NCBI RefSeq assembly: GCF_009727055.1
Contig: NC_052353.1
Location: 48,524,193 to 48,588,192 of the forward strand
Direction: 5' to 3'
Origin: Benincasa hispida
Taxonomy: Eukaryota > Streptophyta > Magnoliopsida > Cucurbitales > Cucurbitaceae
DNA: 64,000 nucleotides
Part shown: positions 1 through 11,094 of the stretch, piece by piece
Numbering within the stretch: the first letter of the stretch is position 1
Layout: each line of letters starts with the position of its first letter
The notes under the pieces: model-generated
What the model was told of the DNA's origin: nothing
Database searches by the model: none
The model's input: only the letters and a program-made list of their open reading frames with translations
Made by a program: the position numbers and the translations under genes

Positions 1-310
1 CTATCAATGATAGACTTCTATCAGTTTTTATCATTGGTAGACAATGATAGACTTCTATCAATCTCTATTAATAGTAGATTTCTATCAGTTTCAATCACTA
101 TTAGTATTCTATCAACATCTATCAATAGTGATAGAATTGTTAGAATTCTATCAGCATCTATCAATGATAGACACTGATAAAATTCTATCAGTATCTATTA
201 GTGATAAACTTGTATCAGTTTCTATCACTGATAGTATTAATGATAGACGACTATCAATTTCTACAGCTAATAGACCCTTATAGACTTCAATCAGTCTCTA
301 TCAAAGAAGA
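1..310. repeat. Degenerate TCTATCA/TGATAGA minisatellite
   Basis: The stretch consists of alternating TCTATCA and TGATAGA words separated by a few bases, so many segments are self-complementary. Spacing is irregular and units are diverged, so this is an old simple array. The small open frame across it is a by-product of the repeat. A second array of the same words lies at 14330-14850. Confidence 0.85.
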
Positions 311-384
311 TTAAATTTTACTACACTTAATAATTTATTTCATTAAATGAAAAACATTAATTCATTATCCTCATATCATATCAA

Positions 385-1410
385 TTATATCATATATTAA
401 TTAAATTATATATGATATAATTGATATGATGTATTAGATACATTAATTGGAGGAATTAATATAATATGATTTATATAAAATACAATAACATAGACAAAGA
501 ACTATGGTTTGTATGTTTCATATGATGAAATATTAAAAAAAATAGGTTATAAATATAATATGATAAGTTGGTTATCATTTATATTTATAATAATATTAAT
601 TATTGGATAATTAATTCTTTTTCTTTAATAACCAATAGAGTGAGAGGTTATTGGAAGTTATGGTAACTGTGAGATAAAAGGAAAATCGTTTCCCAAAATT
701 TAGTAGTTGATTCATTTGGAAGTAGATCTCACATAAAAGTCTATCGAGTAAAAGCGTTATACTAAACGATAACATAGAGAGTCTAAACGATCGAGTTCCG
801 AGTTTACTATACGATAGTTACTCGATACTCGTTGCTCGACGATCGAGTAGCAAAGTTTGTACAATAGGCTTCTTCTTACTAAACGATCGAGTATCTAGTC
901 TATACGATAGACTCCATCCATCTCCCACTTACTCGATCGTCTTCCTCCTTCATTCCTTTATCCAAAGTCACACAGAGTCCACAACTCTTGGATTCTCACA
1001 CTGAGAATACCAAGGTAACTCTTGTGGTGGTATTCTAATTCCCTTCGAGGTTTGAGGATCGAGTTGGACTCGATAGTGATCGAGGATTCTTCAGTTCATG
1101 TTGATGGCTGTTTTGATTGTTGCGTTCGAGTACTTCGTTGGACGCATTGGAGATTGATCGAGGGATGCTTGAAGAAAGAGTTCTTCAAAGGTTTGCATAC
1201 TTTATCCCTTGTTCATTCTTTTAAAGAAGCATGCTTGTAATTTACTGAATTATGTATAATCTGTTCTTGTAAGCTGTAATGTGTTTATGTTCTTTCTCAA
1301 TAGGATTTGGAACAATCTGCTTTCGCTGACTGGATCTCTATGTTTAGATTTCCTTCACAGATTATAATGATTAGTACAAGAATTTTATTGTTCTAAGCCT
1401 AATTGATACA
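385..1410 (+). mobile_element. Copia long terminal repeat, 3' part (5' LTR of a decayed element)
   Basis: This AT-rich segment aligns by eye with the LTR at 4151-6127. Shared landmarks are the ATGATATAATTGATAT block, the ACGATCGAGTATCTAGTCT block, the phrase CCGAGAATACCAAGGTAA and the GAAGCATGCTT block near the end. It is followed at 1417 by a degenerate initiator-tRNA primer site, so it is the 5' LTR of a plus-strand element. The start of the LTR is missing or replaced by the TGATAGA array. The right boundary is uncertain: CA occurs at 1358-1359 and again at 1409-1410; the second is nearer the primer site. Confidence 0.65.
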
Positions 1411-1416
1411 GTAAGA

Positions 1417-1436
1417 TGGTATCTGAACTTCGAGCA
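1417..1436 (+). other. Degenerate tRNA-iMet primer-binding site
   Basis: The sequence TGGTATCTGAACTTCGAGCA resembles the Copia primer site TGGTATCAGAGC, complementary to the 3' end of initiator methionine tRNA, with substitutions after the first seven bases. It lies six bases after a CA dinucleotide, as expected after an LTR. Confidence 0.55.
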
Positions 1437-3524
1437 TTGAGTACAATTTGGATGAAATTATGAAGCAATAGGGGAAATGTGGCCTTGTTAAACTTGGTAC
1501 GTTTTAAGTACTTTGTTAAACATAATCCTAATCTTTAAAACAACATTGATGTCTTACTTCACTATAGATATGCAATGGAGATTGCATTTTTAGACATTAT
1601 TTCCTAAAAAATGTTTGAGAAACAATATTGGATTATGAAAGTATTGTAAAACTAGTTTATGACACTTGAGTTTTTGGGTAAGTTGAGACAATTGTGTCAA
1701 AACAAACATTTGATAAAATAAATGTTCCAAAATACACCTAAATGTGAGTAGTCATTGAGGAGTTTACAAATGGCTTTTTGGACAATCCAAAATAAAATGA
1801 TATATTTATGTGAGAAATACTAGTTTCATTTGGAAAGTCAAAATGAAGGGTTGCAGACGTGTAAAATGATCAAGTTGTGTTGATGAATTAGTTCCAAGTA
1901 AAACCACGTAATAATTAACAAATGTTGTTAATCTTTTATTTTCATTTGAACGTCAATTTCTAATTGTCAAACATATAAGTTTTCATCGTAGTGGGAGAGT
2001 TATGAGATAACTCAACATTTGCAAAGGCTTACTTGAAGTCTCCATTGTCATATGAGATGACAAGATGAAAAATTATAAACCTTAAAGTAGTGGGAGAATT
2101 ATGCTATACTCAATCTCTACTATGGCTTATTGGAAGTCAAAATTTTCATAATGGATAACAAAAATTGAAGGAATTTGACAAAGAGACATTATGTCAAAGT
2201 CATAAAATTTGAAATGAAGTAGTGTACTTAATTTGAGTAAGTTTTGGTAGATTTTCATTGATGGGGTCAAATTCAAAGGATATAAATGGTGTTACAAAAT
2301 GAAGACTTGAAAGTGTATCACTTGGAGATCGAGATCTTCAAGGTAAGACTCTTGGTGTTAAGTGAAAGTCGACGCTAGAACTGTTTGGTAAAAATAGATT
2401 GCATGTCAATTTCTTAACTAGTTTCTATGATAGAGTCTTTATGCATTATTTGATTCATTGTTTCATCTGAGATATGTAAAAATATTTTATGAAAATAAGT
2501 TCAATGTATCTACATAAATTGAAGTAGGGTTGCAAAATTGGGATGTGCATTTGAGAAATGAATTTCACAATTAGGAAATTTGAGAATAAGGGTTTGATAT
2601 AGTATCACAACCCATGACTTTGAATAATGACGATGTTCTTGTACATACAATAAAATGAAGGGTAGGTATTTATATGTTTTATTTTGATATTTACTCATTA
2701 TGAATGAGTAGAAATCAATATGAAGGTTTGACTGTTTAACCAGTTTCAAATAGTTGATTTAAAGTTTTTATTTTTTTATTTATTTTTATTTTTTATATTA
2801 AAAGTCCACATGAAGATGTTTAGTACATGATCTTAAATTTGTCTCGTGCATCTTATATTTACAAAATTGTTATTTAATGTTCGATACAACAACTTCAGAT
2901 GGAATGGTAATGTACCATTGTACAATGAAGTTGATATGTCTAAGGGAAAAGTTTCCTAAGATACCTAAAATGTTGAGGGAATATAAATCTTACATGAGAC
3001 CTTAATTGACATTTAATATACAATTGGTATGTTAATTCAGATGAATCGATGGTATGAAAATTGAATTTAAAATATTAAAACTTTCGTATAATGAGAAGTT
3101 AGTATATAAAGTTTAATATTTGATCCTTTACGGGATACACTATTTCATACTGGATTTAGAGAAGTCCATGTTTTATTCTAAGTGGTGTCAATTGGACTAT
3201 GAGGCAATAATTTTGCTTGTGAAGCAATAATTTGCATAGTCAAGTATATCCTTAAATATCTGCAAGTTGTTTCAGATATAACTTAGTCTATCAACTTTAT
3301 GAGATATTGTGGTGCAAGGACTAAGTGTGAGGACATATGTAAACACTAAGTTATAGGAGTACAACAAAATGAGATAAACATTTTGGTGGTGACCAGATAG
3401 TTCTTATTGACATGACAATTTGAATTATATAAAACGATTCTCTAGGCTAAAGTGTGAGAGGATCTTCTAGACTGTCTAGGACTACAAGACATGTCTCTAG
3501 TGTGTTAGAGCAAGTGGGAGAGCA
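1437..3524 (+). mobile_element. Decayed internal region of a Copia element
   Basis: No reading frame longer than about 80 codons survives and I could not place gag or pol motifs with confidence. The region lies between a primer site at 1417 and a polypurine tract (CAAGTGGGAG, 3511-3520) followed by an LTR start TGTTGG at 3525, which fixes its nature and orientation. It is either a non-autonomous element or a very old coding one. Confidence 0.5.
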
Positions 3525-3793
3525 TGTTGGGTATAGAGTATGCCCTAGGATTACATGTCTCATTGGCTTATGTCTCACCAATTTTAGTGCAAGTGAAAGA
3601 TTGTTGGAATGTATGCCCTAAAGTCTCATAGCTATATGTTATTTGAATCAATGGTTGACTATTTTATATATGCAATAATCTATTAAAGAAAAATCGAAGG
3701 TTATTTTATGTAGATAAAACATGTATGTGGTGACATACAAATAAATCATGTATAAGTAATAACCTAAATGATCTATGTAAATGGATAAGGTTG

Positions 3794-4108
3794 TATTACG
3801 AAATCGACAATTAAATAACACAAAAAGGAACGTAGAGATAGAAAACATCAGCACACAGATATACGTGGTTCACTAACGGTGTGTTAGCTACGTCCACGGG
3901 CAAAGGGAGAATAATATTATTAGGGAGAATGTTTTCAGAAAAATTATATCAAACGATACCTCTAGGGTTAGAGAGTTTATATAGCACACTACTCTAAACC
4001 CTAGGATCATAATCGTAAATAACTACAAATATTAAATATGTTAAATACGAATTCTAAATAGGTTTTGGGGGTTGTTCGAAGCACCAACAAATTCAAGGTA
4101 TTTCAACA
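3794..4108 (-). mobile_element. Short solo LTR inserted in LTR A
   Basis: This 315-bp insert is flanked by a perfect five-base duplication GGTTG (3789-3793 and 4109-4113). Read on the minus strand it begins TGTTGAAATACC and ends in TA, a likely decayed CA. It carries a TATA-like CTATATAAAC and the GCCCGTGGACGTAGCTAACA block seen in many plant Copia LTRs. No internal region is present, so it is a solo LTR left by LTR-LTR recombination. Confidence 0.7.
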
Positions 4109-4150
4109 GGTTGGGTGCCTTATCTTGGTGACACTATAGGTACGACCCAT

Positions 4151-6127
4151 TGTTGGGGTTGATGCCCTAAATCTCGTAGGGTTCTATAGTTTGTAAACGC
4201 TTATATGAATAAACATTTTGTTATTTATAATATATGATATTTTATTCACTTCAGTCTATGAAATATTTGATATTTTAGTTGCATTAACCATAAACCAATA
4301 AACTACGATCCATGGTTATCGCTGTAACTTAAACACGTATATGGAGACATACAAGTGGATCGTGTTTTAAGTGATAACCTAAATGGTCTGTAGTATATGA
4401 ATAAGGCTGGATACCTTATCTTGGTGACACTACGAGTATGGCCCGCTTTGTAAGTGTTACAAATGTTGTAAAATGCTACAAATAATCTGATCCTGATTAT
4501 TCATGTATTAGACATGCGAGCGAGGATATTCTATACAAAGAAGTTTGTATAAGACTAGACCATGAAATGTTTATTCTTGTAATATAACGCCATTCATAAT
4601 TGAGACTTTCATTTCATTAGGATGACCATAGGTAACATGACTTTAATCCTGAGTGAGTTGTGAACTCCTGCCCATGAGGGCGGTCCTTTGGGGATTCGTC
4701 TGATTGGGCAGCTGGGAACTCAACTACACAAGATGAAATCACTCCTTCCCCGAAGTAGGGGTAAGTAGATAAATTTCTCCCTTAAGGGTTGATTTTGTGT
4801 CTTGAACAATGTGGCGCCACACCCTCTCTTGGCCCAAGAGGGGTTTAGTCATAATAGGACTATGATCTATAGTTCATTAGAGGGATCAGTGGTACTTAAT
4901 GAGTTAGATATAACTACAGGGGCAAAACGGTAATTTGCCCTAGTTGTATTTATGAGCGATTTGTGAAGGATCATCGTATTGTTGATTGATTATATCCAAT
5001 GGACACAAAAATATATCTGTAGTGCGAAGAGTGCAGTTGTCGATCTTTAGTGAAGTACTCGACAGTTAACGGACCGTCGATAACGTGATTAAAAAATTTA
5101 GTCAATTATTCACGTACCATTGGAGCTTCAAGCTATTAGTCCATAAGGTCCCCTTGGTAGCTCAATGAATTCAAGTTGAGAATCAGTTTTTGGGTTAATT
5201 TGAAATGTTAAAATTAATAAGAGGGAGTTTGATTATATATGATATAATTAAATTAATTAAATTATATATATGATATAATTGATATAATGTATTTGATATA
5301 TTATTATTTGATTGGAGGAACTAATATTTGAATATGATTCAAATATAACTTCTATGAATTAGATTCATAGTTATTAAATTTAATGTAAATATGATTTATA
5401 TTAAATGCCATAAAATAAAGAAAAAGAACTATGGTTTATATATTGTATATGATGCAATATTAAAACTATAGGTTATAAATATAATATGATAAGTTAGTTA
5501 TCATATTTATTTATATTTATTAATTATTTGATAATTAAAAATATTTTTCACAATAACCACCCTTAGTGGGTAGTTGCACAGTTTTATGACAATTTTTGGA
5601 TAAAATGAAATTTGATTTCAAAATCTCATATCTCATATTATTAGCAATCGAGTTACTACATGATAGCTTCAAAGAGCCTAGACGATCGAGTATCTAGTCT
5701 GTGCGATAGACTTCATCTTCTATGCGATAGTGTTATTTCGTTTACTCGATCGTCTTCCTTCTCCACTTAAAATCCTAACAAACCAAAATAAGCCATAGCC
5801 CACCACTCCTAGATTCTCACACCGAGAATACCAAGGTAATCTAGTGGTAGTGTCTAGTTTGTTTGAGGATGAGTTTTTGTTCGTTGTTGTTCGAGGGAGA
5901 TCGTCTTGCTCGTTGCATCTGTGTTTGATCGAGGGATTTACTTGAAGAAGTGTTCTTCGAAGGTATAATCCCTTATCCTTTGTTTTTCATTTCGAAAGCA
6001 TGCTTTAACTTAGTTTATAATGCATAATCTGTTCTATATGACTATAAATGTATGAGTTCTTTCACAATGGAGTTTGGACGATCCGCTTCTACTCAAAGGT
6101 CCTCTATAATTAGAGTTCCTTAATCCA
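4151..6127 (+). mobile_element. Solo Copia LTR (B) nested in LTR A
   Basis: It starts TGTTGGGGTTGATGCCC at 4151, ends near TTCCTTAATCCA, and interrupts LTR A, whose sequence continues on both sides. At about 2 kb it resembles the partial LTR at 385-1410. The flanks (CCCAT on the left, TCCAC-like on the right) are not a clean duplication, possibly through decay. No coding sequence is inside. Confidence 0.65.
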
Positions 6128-8007
6128 CCTTGTAACTGTTACAATTGTTGTAAACTGCTAGAAACGATTTGATCCTAATCGTTCATGTGGAGACATGTGA
6201 GTGGGGGTATGCTATACACTCTTGCTTATGAGGGTGGTCCTCTAATCTACATGGGTGAAAGTAGTCACTAACTCAATATGCCTACCATTTTGGGAATTCA
6301 TCTGAGTGGGGAGCTAGGAACTGAACTGCACAAGATGGAATTCACCCATTCCCGTTTTTAGGGTAAGTCGATGAATTTCTCTCTTGAAAGCTAATTTTGA
6401 GCCTTGAACAATGAGGGCCCCTACCATCTCATTGGCTAGAGAGGGGTCTAGTCATAGTGAGATTATGTTAATTGTTCATTAGAAGAATCTATAGTACTTA
6501 AAGAGTTAGATGTAACTATAGAGGTAAAACGGTAATTTTGACCTAGCTGTACATATGAGCAATTTGTGAAGTGTCAACGCATCGTTGATTGGTTATATCC
6601 AATGGACACAGAAATATACCTACAACGCAAAGAATGCAGTTGTCGGTCTTTAGTTGAGTGACCAATAGTTTATGAATGTTCATTAATTTAATTAAAGAGT
6701 TTAATAAATTAATCTCGTATTATTGGAGTTTCTAAAATGATGGTCCATAAGGTCCCTTTGTTAGCTCAATAAAGATTAATTAGAATAAAATAATTTTGGA
6801 TTAATTTGAATGGTTCAAATTAATTAAAGGGAATTAATTGTATGAGATACAATTAATATAATGTATGCTAATACATTATTCTATAAAGTTTAATGAGAGA
6901 GATAAATATTTGAATATGATTCAAATATTTATTATATGAATAAGATTTATATAGAAATTATATGTTAAAAATTAATATGAATATGATCATATTAAAACTA
7001 TATAGTTTGATGTGAGATGTTGTTATTTGAATATGATTCAAACATTAATTATATGAATGTGATCTATATAAAAACTATAGGTTAATGTTAATATGAATAT
7101 GATTCATATTAAAACTACGTTATATGAGAGACTATAAACTATAGGTTATATTAGGTTATATTATATGTGATATAATATAAACTATAGGTTATATATTATA
7201 TATGATATAATATATAGTTGGATTGTAATTATATTAATTGCAATATAATTAAAGTTTGAAAAATATCTCCTTAAGAGTTATTTCTCGTTGTAGAGAGGGA
7301 ATTATGAGATAATTCCTTCATCTCTCATATGGAAGTGGAGAAGGTAGGGTGTGGTTAATGTGAAACTGTGAAGAGGAATTTTTCTTTTCGTTCTGCAATT
7401 TTGAATCATCTCCTTTCTTTGTCAAATTTCCTCTCAAGAACACTCTCTCCCTTTAACGAAAATCAAGGCAAGCTCAGAACTCTATTGTGATTCTCACCTT
7501 GAGAATAGCAAGGTAACTTTTTTGGTTGTGTTCTTCTTAGAGAGGTTGCTGCATTCGTGCTTGAAGTGTTTGAGCAGAGAACAAGAGATCGTGACTACCA
7601 GAGGGGAAGACGAGAAGATTGAGTATCTTCAAAGGTAAGTTTTCTAATCTTCCCCTTCCTCTAAGTTTTGTGTAGTATGCTTTATATATTGTTTATCCTC
7701 TCTGTTTTGTTTTTCTCTAATTTAAGTTATTCCAAAAAAAAAAAAAAGATTCACTGACATAAGCGATCGCTCACTTCCACAATAGGAATTCGATTCCTTT
7801 CGGTTACAAATTGTTTAATCACTATAATTAAAATTACTCATATGTCCAAAGGGACAAAACACAAAATCAAAAGTTTCTACTCTTAAGCCACTTTTAGATA
7901 ATACAAATAGATAGGTTTGAGACACAATTTAATAAAATTTAAAGTTTAGAGTAAAAATAAATGAACTTGACAAGTTAAGAGTTAAAATTTATATAACAAT
8001 ATGTTAA

Positions 8008-8767
8008 ATAGGTATAAATCCTATTTTGGTCATGAACTTTGAATCTTATTCTATTTTAGTCTCTAAACCTTAAAAACATCTATTTTATATTTCTTGAACT
8101 TTAAAAAAAAGTGCTTATTTTTTGTCCATGTCGTTAGGATTCATTTAACTTTTTAATAGAAGGTTGAGGTGATTTATATATTTTGTTTCTTATACGGGTA
8201 GCATTTATTTGCAGTTTCTTAGTTTATTTTACCTTGATCTGGGATGTTTTGTTCTTGGGTTAAAAAGTTCTCATAATAAATAAAGTGGAGAAGAGTACAT
8301 AGAAAATAAAATATTGATGATTGAGAAAAAAAACTTTTATATGAAAAATAGACAGATGTCTACAAAATGTCTTCTACACTAATATGCCCATTTTGTTATA
8401 TTTGATTCAACTCTATTTTTTTTTTCTAATTTACTTGGAGATTCCAATTGATGTAGCATTTTTTTTGTTGATATAAAAAACAGTAGGACTTAAATCACTT
8501 TTATATATATATATATATATATATATAAGAAGTATACTTTTTTTTTTTTGTTGACATAAACGATCTATAGCTAGAAAATAAATATAAGCCATCAAAAAAT
8601 ATAAGCCACCTCAATTTCCTGTTAAATGTTAATGGAATCAAAACGACAGGATCCAAAATAAACATTTTTTAAAAAACTCAGAGACTAAAATAAATATTTT
8701 TGAAAGTTTAGTGATGAAAATAGAATAAAATTCAAAGTACACAGACCAAAATAGAATTTAAACCTAT
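8008..8767. mobile_element. Terminal-inverted-repeat (MITE-like) element
   Basis: A left arm at about 8008-8175 is the imperfect reverse complement of a right arm at about 8602-8767. Both ends carry ATAGGT...AAAT-TCTATTTTGGTC and the phrase ACTTTGAAT-TTATTCTATTTT. TAA flanks both sides (8005-8007 and 8768-8770), which would suit a PIF/Harbinger-type duplication, but the trinucleotide is too short to be decisive. The centre has no open frame, so the element is non-autonomous. Confidence 0.65.
8502..8527. repeat. (TA)n microsatellite
   Basis: About 13 uninterrupted TA dinucleotides lie inside the central part of the inverted-repeat element. Confidence 0.9.
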
Positions 8768-11023
8768 TAAGTAATACTCAATTTAATTTATAAATACATT
8801 ATTTGTTTTCTTCCATTTAATTAAGTATTCTCTTATTTTTGTTTCTATATACAAAAATTCGTAATGCAAACACTTTATGATATTAATTATTATCCTACAA
8901 ATCTAAACACATACATTAATTACATTCAAATTTCATATTTTGAAATCTTTTATGTTTAATGTTATATGAAATAAACAATATATGCGTTTAAATGAGTGAG
9001 GAAAGTGAGAAAGATATGTATTAGAAAGAGAAAGATAAATGAGAAAAAATAGTTTTGAAATAAACATATTCTAGAGACATTTACTGTTATATGCTTAAGA
9101 AAAATTATTCTGTTGTACATAAGCTGTTTAAGTTGGTTAAATTTTTGTTTAAAAACAACTAATTTGTTGACTATTTTCTTACCTAAGTAGTTGAACCCAT
9201 AGGAAGTTGATGCTCATAAATACTCACATAGAGATATTACATCTATCTATTAATGCATCATATCAGATTTAAGTAAGTTTATTTTTAATACAAATGAGCA
9301 AAAATGGCAATGATTAGATGGATATATATGTATGTGATGACCAAATTCATCTGAATTTCTTTTAATATTTTCATGGTTAAACTGTTTACGGAAACCGAAA
9401 GTTTGAGAATACGAATAATGTCAAATATTTATGTGGACAAAAAAAAAAATTCATTGTACTGTATACAAACGATGGGAACTTCCTTTAATGGTATGAGCTA
9501 GCCTAACTACTTTTTTATGATATAATATAAAAAACCAATAACATGAATGTTGTTGATGGGAAAATCTAGTAAAAGAGACACACCTAACCTCCACGTGCCA
9601 CCAGCAAAATAATCAGAATAATAATACACAGACTGCTTGTGCTTAAATAAGTTTTTACTTTTCAACAAAAGGTGACTACCATTTTTTATAGGAAGAGAAG
9701 ATGAACTTACTTTCTATAAAATTTTGATGATGTATATATGGTGAGACTAAACTCAAAAAGATTAGATTGATTTAGTCAAATTCGTATACAACATCGCTAA
9801 ATAAAATTGCCCTGAAGGAGAATATATGGGAAAATTAAACACCCATAGTGATATGTCTTGAGCCATTATAAGTTGCGCTTCGAAATTATTAATTGCAATA
9901 TGTGAACTCAACTTTGTTGTCTTAAGCTCATCTCTTACCCCATTAACAGGTTACTGAGCTTGGTCTAAGCTGGCTTGAGCTTGGCCAACTCGACGAGTGA
10001 AATAGATTCGATAGAGGGTAACATGCGTACAAAGAGAGTAGGCACGAAACCGGTTACAATGTATTTGACTCTATACTCCTTCGTGACAGCATATTTTTTT
10101 TATAATATTCAAATTTTCCAACCAACGCGCTTTGTAGATTTTTCAAGGTTTTACCAAATAGTTGACCACCCCAATTTATTTGGTTGAAATGAATGAGGTC
10201 TTCAACTGTCTGGATAAATAAGTATCCCAAAAAAAAGAACCCTTAAATAATTCCATATTAAATTCAATTGCACTCTCAAAACGGCTTTAAAATTATTCTG
10301 ACCAATGTTTAAAAGTAAATTTTCAGCTTTTTTTCTTCTTCTTCTTCTTTTTTCTTTTTTCAATGTCAACGGAGGAATTATTATGTGGATATTCAAGTAC
10401 GGCAGATTTAAGGTTTTATCAACCACGCCCCAATCATAATCTACTTTGTTACATTCATCTACGTCCCAATTTATTTTTGGGACTAATTACAATTTCAGTC
10501 CTAAGATCCCATTTCGTAATTATATTATTTTTTATTTTTAAAAATTACACGTATTTTCTCTCCATTTTTTTTTGAAAATTATTTAAATATTTCTTAATGA
10601 AAATAGTTGAATTTTAGCTAAATTTTAAAAATAGAAACAAATTTTTAAAAACTATTATTTTAGTTTTCAAAATTTTACTTAGTTTTATACACCATTAATT
10701 AAAAAAAAAAGAACAAACAGATAACAAACAAAGAGATTTAGAGATAGAAATAATTTCTATAGATTTAATTTTTAAAAATAAAAATCAAATGATTATCGAC
10801 GGGTCTAAAATTTTAGTTTTATGTTTATTTAGCTTGTAAATTTTCAAAATTATTTAATATGAATAGATGCCTAAACTCTTGAATGGTGCGCTATTAGATA
10901 TTCATAAACTTTAAAAAGGGCATCAAATATTTTTCAACTTTCAATGCTATGTTCATTGATTTATTGGACTTTAAAATGCATCTTAATAGAACCTTAGCAT
11001 TCAATTTTATTTGGTGTTGGTAA
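8768..11023. other. Intergenic DNA upstream of the methyltransferase gene
   Basis: AT-rich sequence without supported genes. It holds homopolymer runs and a TTC-rich pyrimidine tract at about 10327-10360. The short open frames at 9975-10187 and 10363-10575 have no recognisable protein features. Confidence 0.6.
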
Positions 11024-11031
11024 TATAAATA
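11024..11031 (+). promoter_or_regulatory. Putative TATA box of the O-methyltransferase gene
   Basis: TATAAATA lies 63 bases before the chosen ATG. That spacing allows a short plant-type 5' leader of about 30-40 bases. It is the only TATA-like word close to the gene; no transcript data support it. Confidence 0.6.
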
Positions 11032-11094
11032 GGAGGACCTGACCACCTTAACTTAGTACACATAATTATTCTGTCTTTCTTTGGTTGTGTGAAT

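Larger units (their letters stand above)
3602..7807 (+). mobile_element. Long Copia LTR (A), split by two solo LTR insertions
   Basis: The LTR begins TGTTGGAATG directly after a polypurine-like AAGTGAAAGAT (3591-3601). Its parts are 3602-3793, 4109-4150 and about 6128-7807. Continuity is shown by comparison with LTR C: text that stops at 4150 resumes at 6128 with TTGTAACTGTTAC and then the GAGACATGTGAGTGGGGG block. The central part (about 6890-7250) repeats the words GAATATGATTCAAATA and AAACTATAGGTTA many times. The right end is near TTCGGTTACA at 7798-7807 but could extend about 30 bases. Confidence 0.65.

Noticed and set aside
44..283. 79-codon open frame at the window start
   Set aside because: It is a translation of the TGATAGA/TCTATCA repeat; the residues only mirror the repeat.
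11089..11094. Upstream GTG start for the methyltransferase
   Set aside because: Nuclear plant genes start at ATG; the first ATG in frame is 11095 and fits the family's N-terminus.
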